Assembly: GCA_902554195.1 (NCBI GenBank)
Contig: CACDNT010000002.1
Coordinates: 1-58,715 of the forward strand
Origin: an uncultured Pelagibacteraceae bacterium
Lineage (GTDB): Bacteria > Pseudomonadota > Alphaproteobacteria > Pelagibacterales > Pelagibacteraceae
DNA: 58,715 nucleotides
Direction of reading: 5' to 3'
Shown one piece after another: positions 39,427-50,010 of the stretch. Under the pieces are notes generated by a model. It worked only from the letters and a program-made list of their open reading frames with translations, searched no databases and had not been told where the DNA came from. Numbering within the stretch: the stretch's first letter is position 1; each line of letters starts with the position of its first letter. The position numbers and the translations under genes were made by a program.

Positions 39427-40358
39427 TAAAATTTTGAAGCCCTTATTAATCTATCGTTAATAGTTTTGCCGATTCCTATATTTGGGATTTTATCTACAGC
39501 TATAGATTTGTAATTATCTTTTTTTATCTTTCTCAAAATGGTATACAGATTTTTTGCAGCTTCTTTTAAGTCGCCCTTTTTTGATAAAAAATAATAGTTC
39601 GTTTTGTTAATCTTATTTTTCTTAATTAGTAAAAAAGCCTCATCTTTTTTTATTTTTTTAACATTAAGTCTGATTGGGATTCCAGGTGAATAATGAATTT
39701 TTAATTGGCCGGGAGCTGAAATCTTTGAAGGATTTGTATTTATTGAAATTTTCTTCTTTAATATTTTTTGGATAATTCCAACTTCTATACCACCTAATCT
39801 TAAAATTTTTGGTTTTTTTCTTAGATCAATAATTGTAGACTCAACCCCAACCGAAGATCTTCCACCTTCAAGTATATACTTAATTTTTTTTCCAAAATCG
39901 TCTTTTACATCTGAAGAAGTTACCGCACTAACTCTTGAAGATATATTTGCACTAGGTGCTGCGATAGGAAATTTCAAATATTTTAACAGAATTCTTGCTA
40001 CTGGATGTTTTGGAAATCTCACAGCAAGAGTATTTTTTTTATTAGTTGCTACTTTTGAAATTTTTGATTTTTTTTTTTGATTTAAGATAAATGTTATTGG
40101 CCCAGGACAAAATCTTTTATATAATTTTAAAAAATCAGCGTTTAGATCACAATCATTTTTTAATTTTTTTAAATCATAATAATGAATAATCAGAGGGTTA
40201 TTCATTGGTCTTTTTTTTAATCTAAATATTTTTTTACAAGCTGTATCAGAATATGCATTCCCAGCTATTCCATAAACAGTTTCGGTTGGTATAGCAACAC
40301 ACTCTCTTTTATTTAAGAGATTCCTCGCTTTTTTAATATTTGCAAGATTAATTTTCAT
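39426..40358 (-). CDS. tsaC: L-threonylcarbamoyladenylate synthase (Sua5 type)
   Basis: The 310-residue YrdC/Sua5 protein has IPTETVYGIAGNA (23-35), KRPMNNPLIIHYY with the substrate-binding KR, AAPSANISSRVSAV and STIIDLR, and then a Sua5-type C-terminal domain (about 210-310) after the linker SAPGQLKIHYSPG. It makes TC-AMP from threonine, bicarbonate and ATP, the first step of t6A37 in ANN-decoding tRNAs. It sits upstream of the ABC pair and divergent from xseB over 20 bases. Confidence 0.93.
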   Translation of the reverse strand: MKINLANIKKARNLLNKRECVAIPTETVYGIAGNAYSDTACKKIFRLKKRPMNNPLIIHYYDLKKLKNDCDLNADFLKLYKRFCPGPITFILNQKKKSKISKVATNKKNTLAVRFPKHPVARILLKYLKFPIAAPSANISSRVSAVTSSDVKDDFGKKIKYILEGGRSSVGVESTIIDLRKKPKILRLGGIEVGIIQKILKKKISINTNPSKISAPGQLKIHYSPGIPIRLNVKKIKKDEAFLLIKKNKINKTNYYFLSKKGDLKEAAKNLYTILRKIKKDNYKSIAVDKIPNIGIGKTINDRLIRASKF

Positions 40359-40378
40359 GTATTATTTGAGAGTATTAT

Positions 40379-40633
40379 ATGAAAGATAAAAATTTACCAA
40401 ATGATTATAATTCATTATCTCTTGAAGAATTAACCACTGAGGCAAATAAGATGATTGAGGAATTGGAAAATCAAAAGGATTTAGGAAACTCTTTAGACAA
40501 GTATCAAGATTTAATCAAACTCAATAATATAATTGAGAAAAAATTTCAAAAAAATACCAAAGAAATAAATGAGAAGACAAAAGAAAAAATATCCAAGATT
40601 AATAAAAAAAAAGATGCAAAGAAAATTAAATAA
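40379..40633 (+). CDS. xseB: exodeoxyribonuclease VII small subunit
   Basis: The 84-residue protein has SLSLEELTTEANKMIEELEN (14-33) and LGNSLDKYQDLIKLNNIIEKKF, which match the XseB helical hairpin. The C-terminal third is a lysine-rich tail. XseB binds XseA to form the single-strand exonuclease. It heads the common xseB-ispA-dxs operon and overlaps ispA by 20 bases. Confidence 0.9.
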   Translation: MKDKNLPNDYNSLSLEELTTEANKMIEELENQKDLGNSLDKYQDLIKLNNIIEKKFQKNTKEINEKTKEKISKINKKKDAKKIK

Positions 40634-41486
40634 AATTGCAAAAGATACAAATTTGTTTTTAAGAAGATTTATTGCCAAACAAAAAAAATCAAATTTAATA
40701 GTTGCAATGAAATACGGTCTTTTTTCTGGAGGAAAAAAAATAAGATCCAAAATTTTAATTGATGTTGGGTCTCTATTTAAGTTAGATTATAAAACTCTTA
40801 TCGTTATTGGTGCTGCGGTTGAATGTATTCATGCGTATTCATTAATACATGACGATTTACCATGTATGGATGATGACTCTATAAGAAGAGGCAAACCATC
40901 TGCACATGTTAAATTTGGAGAGGCTACTGCAGTTTTAGCTGGAAATTCACTTTTAACAATGGCTTTTGAAATTTTAAGTCATAAAGACTTAAAAATTAGT
41001 GAAAAAATTAAGATTGATTTAATTAATAAAATTTCTGAAAGCTCAGGCCATCTTGGAATAGCAGGAGGTCAATATTTAGATTTAAATTATGAACGTAAGA
41101 AAATTTCTCAAAAAAGGATTGAAGAGATGGAAATTAAAAAAACTGGAAAACTTTTTAGTTTTTGTTGTGCAGCACCATTAATAATTAAGAAAAAAAATAA
41201 AAGTGATATTAAGAAATTTGAAAATATTGGTGCTGATATAGGTTTGTTATTTCAGGTCGCTGATGATTTGATTGATTATAAGGGAAGTTTGCGTGTTGCA
41301 GGAAAAAAAACTGGTAAGGATAAAAAAAAAGGAAAAGCTACTCTAATTAGTTTACTAGGATACAAAAATACTATTAAATATGCTAATAATTTAATCTTAA
41401 GAATAAAAAGTAAATTAGAAAAATATGGATCTAAATCAATAAATTTGTCAGAAACATTAAATTATATTTTGAATAGAAATAAATGA
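40614..41486 (+). CDS. ispA: (2E,6E)-farnesyl diphosphate synthase
   Basis: The protein is about 290 residues from ATG 40614 ([12 protein letters not shown]). An upstream frame from 40569 lies inside xseB and adds only a basic tail, so I rejected it. [11 protein letters not shown], the first Asp-rich motif [10 protein letters not shown] (79-88), [11 protein letters not shown] and the second motif [12 protein letters not shown] mark a short-chain trans-prenyl synthase. It makes C15 for ubiquinone and undecaprenyl phosphate. dxs follows with an ATGA overlap. Confidence 0.93.
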   Translation: MQRKLNKIAKDTNLFLRRFIAKQKKSNLIVAMKYGLFSGGKKIRSKILIDVGSLFKLDYKTLIVIGAAVECIHAYSLIHDDLPCMDDDSIRRGKPSAHVKFGEATAVLAGNSLLTMAFEILSHKDLKISEKIKIDLINKISESSGHLGIAGGQYLDLNYERKKISQKRIEEMEIKKTGKLFSFCCAAPLIIKKKNKSDIKKFENIGADIGLLFQVADDLIDYKGSLRVAGKKTGKDKKKGKATLISLLGYKNTIKYANNLILRIKSKLEKYGSKSINLSETLNYILNRNK

Positions 41487-43396
41487 AAAAAAAATACGAA
41501 CTGTTAGATGAAATTAATTTTCCGTCAGATTTAAAAAAATTACCTGAGTCAAAATTACAAAAAGTTGCTGATGAATTAAGAGAGGAAATGATTGATGCTG
41601 TTTCGGTGACCGGTGGTCATCTTGGAGCAAGTCTTGGAGTTGTAGAATTAACTGTGGCTTTACATTATATTTTTAATACACCCCATGATAAATTAATCTG
41701 GGATGTGGGTCATCAGTGCTATCCACATAAAATTTTAACCGGTAGAAAAGATAGAATAAGAACTCTTAGACAAGGAAATGGTCTTTCTGGTTTTACAAAA
41801 AGATCAGAGAGTGAATATGATCCCTTTGGTGCTGCACACAGCTCAACATCAATTTCATCAGCTCTAGGTATAGCAGAAGCAAACAAACTGTCTAATAAAT
41901 CAGACAATGTAATTGCAGTAATTGGTGACGGGGCAATCAGTGCAGGAATGGCTTATGAAGCTATGAATAATGCTGGTGCCTCAAAAACTAAGATGATCGT
42001 AATTTTAAATGATAATGACATGTCAATTGCTAGACCAGTTGGAGCAATGAGCACTTATTTAGCAAAAATTTTTTCAGGAAAAATTTATTTTAGTTTAAGA
42101 GAGACTATTAAATTAATTATGTCAGCTTTTTCAAAAAGATTTAGTGCTAAGGCTGGTAAAGCAGAAGATTTACTAAGATCAGCTGTGACAGGTGGAACTT
42201 TGTTTAGTTCACTCGGATTTTATTACATTGGCCCAATTGATGGTCATGATTTAAATTCATTAATTCCAATTTTAAAAAATGCTAGAGACTCTAAGCATGA
42301 AGGACCAATTTTAATTCACATTAAATCAAAAAAGGGAAAAGGTTATACTTTCGCAGAGGAAGCAAAGGACAATTATCACGGAGTATCAAAATTTAATGTT
42401 AAAACTGGCGAACAATTTAAGAGTGTTAGTAAGTTACCATCATACACAAAGGTTTTCGCCAAGACCTTAATTCAACATGCTAAAAAAGACAGTAAAATTG
42501 TAGCTATTACAGCTGCAATGCCTGATGGCACTGGTCTTGACATTTTTCGGAAAGAATTTCCAGATAGGACTTTTGATGTTGGGATTGCTGAGCAACATGC
42601 AGTTACATTTGCAGCAGGTTTAGCTACCGAAAACTTTAAACCCTATGCAGCTATTTATTCTACTTTTCTTCAAAGAGCTTATGACCAAGTAGTTCATGAC
42701 GTAGCAATTCAAAGTTTACCGGTTAGATTCGCGATTGATAGAGCAGGACTTGTTGGGGCTGATGGACCAACACATGCTGGAAGTTTTGATACTACATATT
42801 TAACAACTTTACCAAATTTTATTGTTATGGCAGCAAGTGATGAAGCTGAGCTTGTAAGAATGATAAATACATCAACCGAGATTAATGATAGACCGTGCGC
42901 ATTTAGGTATCCAAGAGGAACAGGACTGGGTTCAATTTTGCCTTCAATAAATGAGAAAATTGAGATAGGGAAATCAAAAATTATCAAAGAGGGAAAAAAA
43001 TTAGCTATCCTTAATTTTGGAGCAAGATTGAATGAAACTTTGAAGGCCGCAGAAAATTTATCAAAAAAAGGTGTGTCAATAACAGTCGTTGATGCGAGAT
43101 TTGCAAAACCTTTAGACGAAAATCTTATTTGGCAATTAGCTACAACTCATGAAGCGATCATGACTATTGAGGAGGGTTCAATCGGTGGTTTTGGATCTCA
43201 TGTGGTAAATTTTTTGACAAAAAAAGGTTTAATGGACTCTAATTTAAAATTTAGATCATTAACGTTACCAGATATTTTCATTGATCAGGATACTCCAGAT
43301 AAAATGTATAAAGCGGCAAATCTTGACTCAGTTTCAATTGAGGAAAAAGTTTTAGATTTACTAAATTCCAATATAGTTTTGAAAAAACAAAATTAA
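41483..43396 (+). CDS. dxs: 1-deoxy-D-xylulose-5-phosphate synthase
   Basis: The 637-residue TPP enzyme has [21 protein letters not shown] split over two motifs, [34 protein letters not shown] (about 149-166), [17 protein letters not shown] and [17 protein letters not shown]. It joins pyruvate and GAP to DXP, entering the MEP isoprenoid path and also the thiamine thiazole path. It overlaps ispA by 4 bases and the convergent aroC by 4 bases. Full length. Confidence 0.97.
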   Translation: MKKKYELLDEINFPSDLKKLPESKLQKVADELREEMIDAVSVTGGHLGASLGVVELTVALHYIFNTPHDKLIWDVGHQCYPHKILTGRKDRIRTLRQGNGLSGFTKRSESEYDPFGAAHSSTSISSALGIAEANKLSNKSDNVIAVIGDGAISAGMAYEAMNNAGASKTKMIVILNDNDMSIARPVGAMSTYLAKIFSGKIYFSLRETIKLIMSAFSKRFSAKAGKAEDLLRSAVTGGTLFSSLGFYYIGPIDGHDLNSLIPILKNARDSKHEGPILIHIKSKKGKGYTFAEEAKDNYHGVSKFNVKTGEQFKSVSKLPSYTKVFAKTLIQHAKKDSKIVAITAAMPDGTGLDIFRKEFPDRTFDVGIAEQHAVTFAAGLATENFKPYAAIYSTFLQRAYDQVVHDVAIQSLPVRFAIDRAGLVGADGPTHAGSFDTTYLTTLPNFIVMAASDEAELVRMINTSTEINDRPCAFRYPRGTGLGSILPSINEKIEIGKSKIIKEGKKLAILNFGARLNETLKAAENLSKKGVSITVVDARFAKPLDENLIWQLATTHEAIMTIEEGSIGGFGSHVVNFLTKKGLMDSNLKFRSLTLPDIFIDQDTPDKMYKAANLDSVSIEEKVLDLLNSNIVLKKQN

Positions 43397-44475
43397 CTAC
43401 ACTGAGCTTTGTGTAGAAGATAATGATCTAATAAAACACAAGATAACATTGCTTCACCCACAGGTACAGCTCTTATACCCACACATGGATCATGTCTACC
43501 TTTTACTGATATACTTGTATTCTTTCCAAATTTATTGATTGTTTTTCTACTTTTTAAAATTGAAGAAGTTGGCTTTACAGCAAAAGAGACAATTATCTCT
43601 TGACCTGAAGAAATGCCTCCCAGAATCCCTCCAGCGTTATTAGATTTAAATTTTGTTTTTTTTCTATTTTGAGAAATTTCATCTGAATTTTCCTCACCTG
43701 ACAATTGTGCTGAGTTCATACCTGAGCCAATATTAACTCCTTTAACAGCATTTATACTCATCATAGCTGATGCTATATCAGAGTCTAATTTTGAGTATAT
43801 AGGTGCTCCTAATCCAGCAGGAATACCGTTCGCTCTTACTTCGATTATCGCTCCACATGACGATCCAGCTTTTCTAATACTTAACAAGTATTTTTCCCAA
43901 ATTTTTAACATTGATTTATCTGGGCAAAAAAATGGATTTTTAGAAATTATCTTATCATCCCATTTATTAGTATCACATCCTAATATTCCAAGTTGGGTTA
44001 CAGCTCCAGTGATTTTAAATTTTTTTCCTAATTTATTTTCTAAAACTTTTTTTGCCACAGCACCTGCTGCAACTCTTGCAGCTGTTTCTCTTGCAGATGA
44101 TCTACCACCGCCTCTGTAGTCTCTTATTCCATACTTTTTAAAATATGTGAAATCAGCATGTCCTGGTCTAAATTTATCTTTAATATCATTATAATCCTTT
44201 GAACGCATATCTTCATTGTAAATTATCAATGATATTGGTGTCCCAGTCGTTTTTCCCTCAAAAACTCCTGAAAGAATTTGAACCTTGTCACTCTCCTTCC
44301 TTTGAGTAGTAAACTTTGATTGCCCAGGTTTTCGTTTGTTTAATTCTTTTTGAATATCGGCTTCTTTTAATGGTATTAATGGTGGACACCCATCTATAAT
44401 ACACCCTATAGCTGGACCATGGGATTCTCCCCAAGTTGTAAAACGAAAAGACTTTCCAAAAGTATTAAATGACAT
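43393..44475 (-). CDS. aroC: chorismate synthase
   Basis: The 360-residue FMN enzyme begins [19 protein letters not shown] and has [60 protein letters not shown] split over successive motifs, [12 protein letters not shown] and [18 protein letters not shown]. It converts EPSP to chorismate for aromatic amino acids, folate and ubiquinone. Divergent from pdxH over 33 bases. Full length. Confidence 0.97.
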   Translation of the reverse strand: MSFNTFGKSFRFTTWGESHGPAIGCIIDGCPPLIPLKEADIQKELNKRKPGQSKFTTQRKESDKVQILSGVFEGKTTGTPISLIIYNEDMRSKDYNDIKDKFRPGHADFTYFKKYGIRDYRGGGRSSARETAARVAAGAVAKKVLENKLGKKFKITGAVTQLGILGCDTNKWDDKIISKNPFFCPDKSMLKIWEKYLLSIRKAGSSCGAIIEVRANGIPAGLGAPIYSKLDSDIASAMMSINAVKGVNIGSGMNSAQLSGEENSDEISQNRKKTKFKSNNAGGILGGISSGQEIIVSFAVKPTSSILKSRKTINKFGKNTSISVKGRHDPCVGIRAVPVGEAMLSCVLLDHYLLHKAQCS

Positions 44476-44508
44476 TATTTATATTGTATAGATTATTTTG
44501 TTAAAATT

Positions 44509-45135
44509 ATGAATCAAAAAAACTCACTTGGGCTTAATAAATGCTTCTCAGATCTTGATAATCCATTTGAACTATTTCAAAGATGGTTTGAAGAGGCTAA
44601 AAAAAAAGAAATTAATGATCCTAATGCTTTAGCACTTGGTACAGCAAATAAAGAGGGTATTCCCTCAGTAAGAATGGTTCTGCTCAAAGGTCATAGTGAA
44701 AAAGGATTTGTTTTTTATACAAATTTAAACAGTCAGAAAGGTAATGAAATAAAAGGAAACCCGAATGCTACAATGTGCTTTCATTGGAAAAGTTTACTAA
44801 GACAAATAAGGATAGTTGGAACATTGAAACAAGTAGATGATCAAACTGCTGATGAGTACTATAACTCAAGAGCATATGATAGCAGAATAGGCGCTTGGGC
44901 CTCAAAACAAAGTAGTATTCTCCATTCTAGAGATGAACTTTTAGATGCTTTAGAGAATTATAAAAAAAAATATAATGACAAAGATAATGTACCGAGACCA
45001 AGCCATTGGTCTGGCTGGAATTTAACACCTTCCTCAATTGAATTTTGGTTAGATGGAGATAACAGAATACACGAAAGATTAAAGTATTCTTTAGATAAAA
45101 ATGGTAATTGGACAAAAAGTCTTTTAAGTCCCTAA
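44509..45135 (+). CDS. pdxH: pyridoxamine 5'-phosphate oxidase
   Basis: The 208-residue FMN oxidase has NPFELFQRWFEEA, NALALGTANKEGIPSVRMVLLK split over motifs, GFVFYTNLNSQKGNEI (FMN contacts), SRIGAWASKQSS, and ends in the family terminus WTKSLLSP (usual form W...RLxP). It makes pyridoxal phosphate from PNP or PMP. It is a single gene between two minus-strand genes, overlapping the ispB end by 4 bases. Confidence 0.95.
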   Translation: MNQKNSLGLNKCFSDLDNPFELFQRWFEEAKKKEINDPNALALGTANKEGIPSVRMVLLKGHSEKGFVFYTNLNSQKGNEIKGNPNATMCFHWKSLLRQIRIVGTLKQVDDQTADEYYNSRAYDSRIGAWASKQSSILHSRDELLDALENYKKKYNDKDNVPRPSHWSGWNLTPSSIEFWLDGDNRIHERLKYSLDKNGNWTKSLLSP

Positions 45136-46145
45136 AAATCCCTTGACAAACTAAATGAAGTTAAATTTTCAAGAATATTTCTTTCATTACAGTCTTTAAA
45201 TATCGATAATGAGTTTGACGCTAAATTTATGTAATGATTCGCTTTTTGATAACATTCTTTAATAATTTCATATTGTTTGATTAAAGATATTGTATAATTA
45301 AAATCATTTTCATCTCTTCTATCTTTTAAAAAAATACTTTTCAGATTTTCCTTTTCTTTAAGATTTGCTTTTTGAAATAATAAGATTATTGGCAGAGTAA
45401 TTTTTCCTTCATAGAAATCTTTGCCAATTTTTTTTCCAAATAATTTTGACTCAGAATTGTAATCTAAAGTATCATCAGCTATTTGAAAAGTTAATCCCAA
45501 ATTCCTTCCGTAAAATTCTAAAGCCTCTTTTTCTTTTGATGACACATCTGACAAAATTGCACCAACTTTGGTAGCTGCTGCAAATAATTCAGCAGTTTTC
45601 GCAGAAATTATTCTTAAATAAGTTTCCTCCAACATATCTACCTCTCCTCTGTGTTGTAATTGAAGAACTTCTCCTTGAGCAATCTTAGAGGAAGTTGAAG
45701 ATAATAATTTTAAAACCTCAATATTTCCGTCATCTACCATCATTTCAAAACATCTACTAAGTAAATAATCTCCAACTAAAACAGAAGAGTGATTATCCCA
45801 AACTTTGTTTAAAGTTTTTCTCCCCCTTCTAATAGATCCATTATCTATTACATCATCATGCATTAAAGTTGCTGAGTGAATAAGTTCTACACAAGCAGCC
45901 AAATTAATATCTCTAGTTCCTTTTGCATATCCACATAATTTTGCAGAACCTAAAGTTAGTAAGGCTCTTAATCTCTTTCCGCCTGTATCGAGGTGATAGT
46001 TTGTCATTTTATGAACTAAGTCTACTTTGCTCTCTAATTTAGACTTTATTTTTTCTTCAACTAACATCAATCTATCTTCAACTGAATTTTTTAGTTGAAA
46101 ATATGAATTATTAATTTTGTTTTTTAATTGTATGACACTTCCCAT
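45132..46145 (-). CDS. ispB: long-chain polyprenyl diphosphate synthase (octaprenyl/decaprenyl type)
   Basis: The 337-residue trans-prenyl synthase has GGKRLRALL, LIHSATLMHDDVIDNGSIRRG with the DDxxD at 97-101, LLSRCFEMM, and the second motif FQIADDTLDYNSE. The long-chain class follows from the small residues before the first Asp-rich motif (AT, not aromatic). It would make the ubiquinone side chain from FPP supplied by IspA. It stands alone, divergent from the S49 peptidase over 113 bases. Confidence 0.92.
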   Translation of the reverse strand: MGSVIQLKNKINNSYFQLKNSVEDRLMLVEEKIKSKLESKVDLVHKMTNYHLDTGGKRLRALLTLGSAKLCGYAKGTRDINLAACVELIHSATLMHDDVIDNGSIRRGRKTLNKVWDNHSSVLVGDYLLSRCFEMMVDDGNIEVLKLLSSTSSKIAQGEVLQLQHRGEVDMLEETYLRIISAKTAELFAAATKVGAILSDVSSKEKEALEFYGRNLGLTFQIADDTLDYNSESKLFGKKIGKDFYEGKITLPIILLFQKANLKEKENLKSIFLKDRRDENDFNYTISLIKQYEIIKECYQKANHYINLASNSLSIFKDCNERNILENLTSFSLSRDF

Positions 46146-46190
46146 TAATTGAGCAAATTAGTACAAAAGGTTGCTTTTTATACTTATCAA

Positions 46191-46218
46191 TTGACGCACC
46201 TGAATCTTCAATTATAAG
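46191..46218 (+). promoter_or_regulatory. putative sigma-70 promoter of the S49 peptidase-glyQS-ppdK unit
   Basis: TTGACG (46191-46196), 16 bases, TATAAG (46213-46218), about 40 bases before the ATG at 46259. It is the closest -35 match among the promoters listed. The rest of the 113-base divergent gap shows no gene. Confidence 0.45.
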
Positions 46219-46258
46219 GTGTCTTTATATTCATAAAAAAATTCTATAAATATTAAAA

Positions 46259-47065
46259 ATGCTCTCTTTTTTTAAAAAGAAAAAAATTATTCCACATATT
46301 AAGCTAAGTGGAGTTATTGGGAATGTAGGGAAATTTAAACAAGGTATAGATTTTTCTGGCCAAGAAGACATTATTACAAAAGCATTTTCTCTAAAAAAAG
46401 CACCATGTGTTGCTATAACAATAAACTCTCCTGGAGGTTCTCCTGTTCAATCACATTTAATTTACAGCTTAATTAGACAACAGGCAAAAAAAAATAAAAA
46501 AAAAGTAATAGTTTTTGCCGAAGATGTAGCAGCTTCAGGCGGATATCTAATAGCTTGTGCTGGAGATGAAATTTATGCGAACTCAAGTTCAATAATAGGC
46601 TCAATAGGAGTAATCTACTCTTCTTTTGGTTTTACAGAATTGATAAAAAAGATAGGTGTTGAGAGAAGAGTGCATACTGCTGGGAAAAATAAAAGTACAT
46701 TAGACCCATTTCTAGATGAAAAAAAGGAAGACATCGAAAGATTAAAAAATATACAATTAGACCTACATAAAGATTTCATAGAGGTGGTCGAAAAAAGCAG
46801 GTCATCAAAACTTAAAAAATCTGAAGTAGAATTATTTTCAGGTGAATTTTGGTCAGGTAGAAAAGCCAAAGATCTTGGTTTGATAGATGATATAGGAAAT
46901 GCAAATCAGATATTAAGAGAAAAATTTGGAGAAGATGTTGTTATTAAAAAATTTGAAAAATCAAAAAGCTGGCTTAGTAAAAAATTGTCGTCTTCAAATG
47001 ATCATGTCGATCAATTAGCAAATATATTAGAGGAAAAATCAGTTTGGCAAAAATATGGCCTCTAA
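46259..47065 (+). CDS. S49 family serine peptidase (SppA/SohB-like)
   Basis: The 268-residue Clp/crotonase-fold peptidase has [11 protein letters not shown] (55-65), [21 protein letters not shown] with the nucleophile Ser93, and [10 protein letters not shown] with the general-base Lys145. There is no signal peptide or N-terminal helix, only the basic start MLSFFKKKK, so it may act at the cytoplasmic membrane face. The family degrades signal peptides or membrane fragments. It overlaps glyQ by 11 bases. Confidence 0.9.
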   Translation: MLSFFKKKKIIPHIKLSGVIGNVGKFKQGIDFSGQEDIITKAFSLKKAPCVAITINSPGGSPVQSHLIYSLIRQQAKKNKKKVIVFAEDVAASGGYLIACAGDEIYANSSSIIGSIGVIYSSFGFTELIKKIGVERRVHTAGKNKSTLDPFLDEKKEDIERLKNIQLDLHKDFIEVVEKSRSSKLKKSEVELFSGEFWSGRKAKDLGLIDDIGNANQILREKFGEDVVIKKFEKSKSWLSKKLSSSNDHVDQLANILEEKSVWQKYGL

Positions 47066-47936
47066 AAAAATTAAAAAAAAACCAAAATTTCAAACTTTCC
47101 AAGATACAATTATAAATCTTCAAAAATTTTGGAGTAAAAATGGATGTGTAATTTTGCAACCTTATGATATGGAAGTTGGAGCTGGAACATTTCATCCAGC
47201 TACTACTCTAAGATCTCTTGGACCTAAGCCATGGAAAGCAGCGTATGTTCAACCTTCACGAAGACCTACAGATGGAAGATATGGAGATAATCCAAATAGA
47301 CTTCAGCATTATTATCAATTTCAAGTTATAATAAAACCCTCTCCAATTAATATTAAAAAACTTTATTTAAATAGTTTGTCGGTAATAGGAATTAATCATA
47401 AAGAGCACGATATTAGATTTGTTGAAGATGATTGGGAAAGCCCAACTCTAGGTGCTGCAGGTCTTGGATGGGAAGTTTGGTGTGATGGCATGGAAATATC
47501 TCAATTTACATATTTTCAACAAATGGCAGGTTTTGAATGTAAACCAGTCTCAGTAGAGATAACCTATGGCCTTGAAAGAATTTGTATGTTTACTCAGCAG
47601 AAAAAAAACGTTTATGATTTAGTTTGGAATGATGAAGGTATTGATTACAGGGAAGTTTTTCATCAATCAGAAAAAGAATTTTCAGCTTATAACTTTGAGC
47701 ATGCTAATACAGAAAACTTATTTAAAATATTTGATATGCATGAGAGTGAAGCAAAATCATTAGTTGAAAAAAATATATCTTTACCTGCATACGATCAATG
47801 TTTGAAAGCAAGTCATATATTTAACGTATTGGATGCTCGCAGAGCAATTAGTGTTGTGCAAAGAGCAGAATATATTGGTCGAATAAGAGAAATTACAAAA
47901 CAAGCTGCTACAATTTGGTTACAGTCGCAAACATAG
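47055..47936 (+). CDS. glyQ: glycyl-tRNA synthetase alpha subunit
   Basis: The 293-residue class II catalytic subunit has [39 protein letters not shown] (motif 2 region), [19 protein letters not shown] split in two, [20 protein letters not shown] and [10 protein letters not shown]. It forms an alpha2-beta2 enzyme with GlyS, which follows after one base. The start at ATG 47055 overlaps the peptidase gene. Full length. Confidence 0.97.
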   Translation: MASKKIKKKPKFQTFQDTIINLQKFWSKNGCVILQPYDMEVGAGTFHPATTLRSLGPKPWKAAYVQPSRRPTDGRYGDNPNRLQHYYQFQVIIKPSPINIKKLYLNSLSVIGINHKEHDIRFVEDDWESPTLGAAGLGWEVWCDGMEISQFTYFQQMAGFECKPVSVEITYGLERICMFTQQKKNVYDLVWNDEGIDYREVFHQSEKEFSAYNFEHANTENLFKIFDMHESEAKSLVEKNISLPAYDQCLKASHIFNVLDARRAISVVQRAEYIGRIREITKQAATIWLQSQT

Positions 47937-47937
47937 A

Positions 47938-50010
47938 ATGTCAGAATTTTTTTTAGAGCTATTTAGTGAAGAAATTCCTGCTGGGCTTCAAAAAAATTTA
48001 AGAGAAAAAATTTTTGAAGATTTTAAAAATTTATTTGAGGAAAAATTAATTAGATCAAAAAAAAATTTTTCTTTTTCAACTCCAAATAGATTAGTTCTTG
48101 TTTTTGAAGGCCTAGATAAACAAATTAAGATTAAATCTAAAGAGATTAAAGGTCCTAAAACTAGCGCTCCTGAACAAGCGTTGGAGGGTTTTTTGAGATC
48201 AAACAAAATTAACAAAAAGGATTTATTTAAAAAAAAAACCGAAAAGGATGAATTTTATTTTTACAAAACTGTAGCAACCTCATTAAAAACACATGATTTA
48301 CTCACTGAATTCACTCCAAAAATTTTGAGTAATTATCAATGGAAGAAATCAATGAAATGGGGTGAATTTGATTTAAATTGGGGAAGACCATTAAAATCAA
48401 TTTTATCAATATTTGATAAAAAAATTGTAAGTTTTAAATTTCATCATTTAACTTCCTCTAATTTGACTTTTTTAGATAAAGATTTTGAAGAAAAAAAAAG
48501 ATCTTTTGAAAATTTTAAGAAATATGAAAAATTTTTTGAAGCTAATGGAGTGATCATTAATCAAAATAAAAGATTAAAAATAATCAATAAATCTTTTTTG
48601 AAAATATTAGGGAAAAAAGGGTTAAAAATTAATAAAAATCCCAAGTTGATGGATGAGGTTGTAAATTTAGTAGATAGCCCAAATGTTTTATTATGCAAAT
48701 TTGATAAAAAATTTTTATCGATTCCTAAAGAGATTTTGACCCTAACAATGGAGTCTCACCAGAAGTATTTTCCAACATTCAATGACAAAAATGAAATTAC
48801 AAATGAATTTTTAATTGTAACAAATAAAAAAGATAAAAAAGGTCTCATTAAAATAGGTAATGAAAGAGTAGTTGATGCAAGATTAAGTGATGCAGAATTT
48901 TTTTGGAATAAAGATAAAACTCAAAATTTAGTAAAAAAAGTGTCAGAATTAAAATCAATGAATTTTTTTAAAGGGCTTGGATCTTATTTCGACAAAGTTC
49001 AACGAATGAGAAAAATTAGTGGAATGATTTCAGATGAATTGTTAATCAGTAAAGAGAAAGTAGAATTGTTAGCATCAATTTGTAAGACTGATCTTACTTC
49101 TGATCTTGTTGGTGAATTTCCTGAACTTCAGGGACTTATGGGAGGGTACTTTTCTGAATATCAAGGATTTGATAAAGATATATCTTTAGCTATCTCCGAG
49201 CAATATTTACCAATTGGACTCAATTCAATAGTTCCAAAAAAACCATTCAGTGTCACGTTATCAGTTACAGATAAGATTGATACCTTAGTGGGTTTTTTTG
49301 GTATTAATGAGAAACCAACAAGTTCAAAGGATCCATTAGCATTAAGGAGAATCGCTCTAGGTATAATAAGAACCACTATAGAAAATAGAAAGAATTTGAA
49401 AATAAATGATCTTTTGAATTATTCCTCACGCCTTTACGATGACCAGGGATACAATCTTAAAAACAAAGATTTACAAAAAGAATTACAAGATTTTTTAAAA
49501 GATAGGTTTAGATACTATCTTAAAGACAAAGAAATACGTTACGATATAATTGATGCCACTCTATCATCATTTTCATTAAATAATTTATTTTCATCTTTTG
49601 AAAAAGCAAAATGTCTTAATAAGGTAATTAACACCCAAATTGGTATAGACATCAATTCAAGTTATAAAAGAGCATCAAACATTTTAGATCATGAGATGAA
49701 AAATAACGAGATAGAAATAAATGATACAACTGATCCTGGTATTTTTAAAAGTGACTTTGAAAAAAACTTATATAAAAAAATTAATGATATTAAGAGATAT
49801 TATTCTACCATAAACAGTGATGAAAATTGTGAAAAATCATTATCAATTTTAGCTGAAACTAAAAAAGAAGTTTTCGAATTTTTTGATAATGTAAAAGTTA
49901 ATGAAGATAATGAAACCTTAAGAAAAAATCGTTTGGAACTTATTAATATGTTATGTAAAACGTTTCAAAATTATATAAACTTTCGATTTTTAAAAGCTCA
50001 TAATGAATAA
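47938..50010 (+). CDS. glyS: glycyl-tRNA synthetase beta subunit
   Basis: The 690-residue beta subunit has the typical start FFLELFSEEIPAGLQ, FSTPNRLVL, MESHQKYFP, GNERVVDARLSDAEFFW, CKTDLTSDLVGEFPELQGLM split over motifs, and DPLALRRIALGIIRT. The C-terminal DALR-like part binds tRNA. It is one base after glyQ and overlaps ppdK by 8 bases. Full length. Confidence 0.96.
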   Translation: MSEFFLELFSEEIPAGLQKNLREKIFEDFKNLFEEKLIRSKKNFSFSTPNRLVLVFEGLDKQIKIKSKEIKGPKTSAPEQALEGFLRSNKINKKDLFKKKTEKDEFYFYKTVATSLKTHDLLTEFTPKILSNYQWKKSMKWGEFDLNWGRPLKSILSIFDKKIVSFKFHHLTSSNLTFLDKDFEEKKRSFENFKKYEKFFEANGVIINQNKRLKIINKSFLKILGKKGLKINKNPKLMDEVVNLVDSPNVLLCKFDKKFLSIPKEILTLTMESHQKYFPTFNDKNEITNEFLIVTNKKDKKGLIKIGNERVVDARLSDAEFFWNKDKTQNLVKKVSELKSMNFFKGLGSYFDKVQRMRKISGMISDELLISKEKVELLASICKTDLTSDLVGEFPELQGLMGGYFSEYQGFDKDISLAISEQYLPIGLNSIVPKKPFSVTLSVTDKIDTLVGFFGINEKPTSSKDPLALRRIALGIIRTTIENRKNLKINDLLNYSSRLYDDQGYNLKNKDLQKELQDFLKDRFRYYLKDKEIRYDIIDATLSSFSLNNLFSSFEKAKCLNKVINTQIGIDINSSYKRASNILDHEMKNNEIEINDTTDPGIFKSDFEKNLYKKINDIKRYYSTINSDENCEKSLSILAETKKEVFEFFDNVKVNEDNETLRKNRLELINMLCKTFQNYINFRFLKAHNE

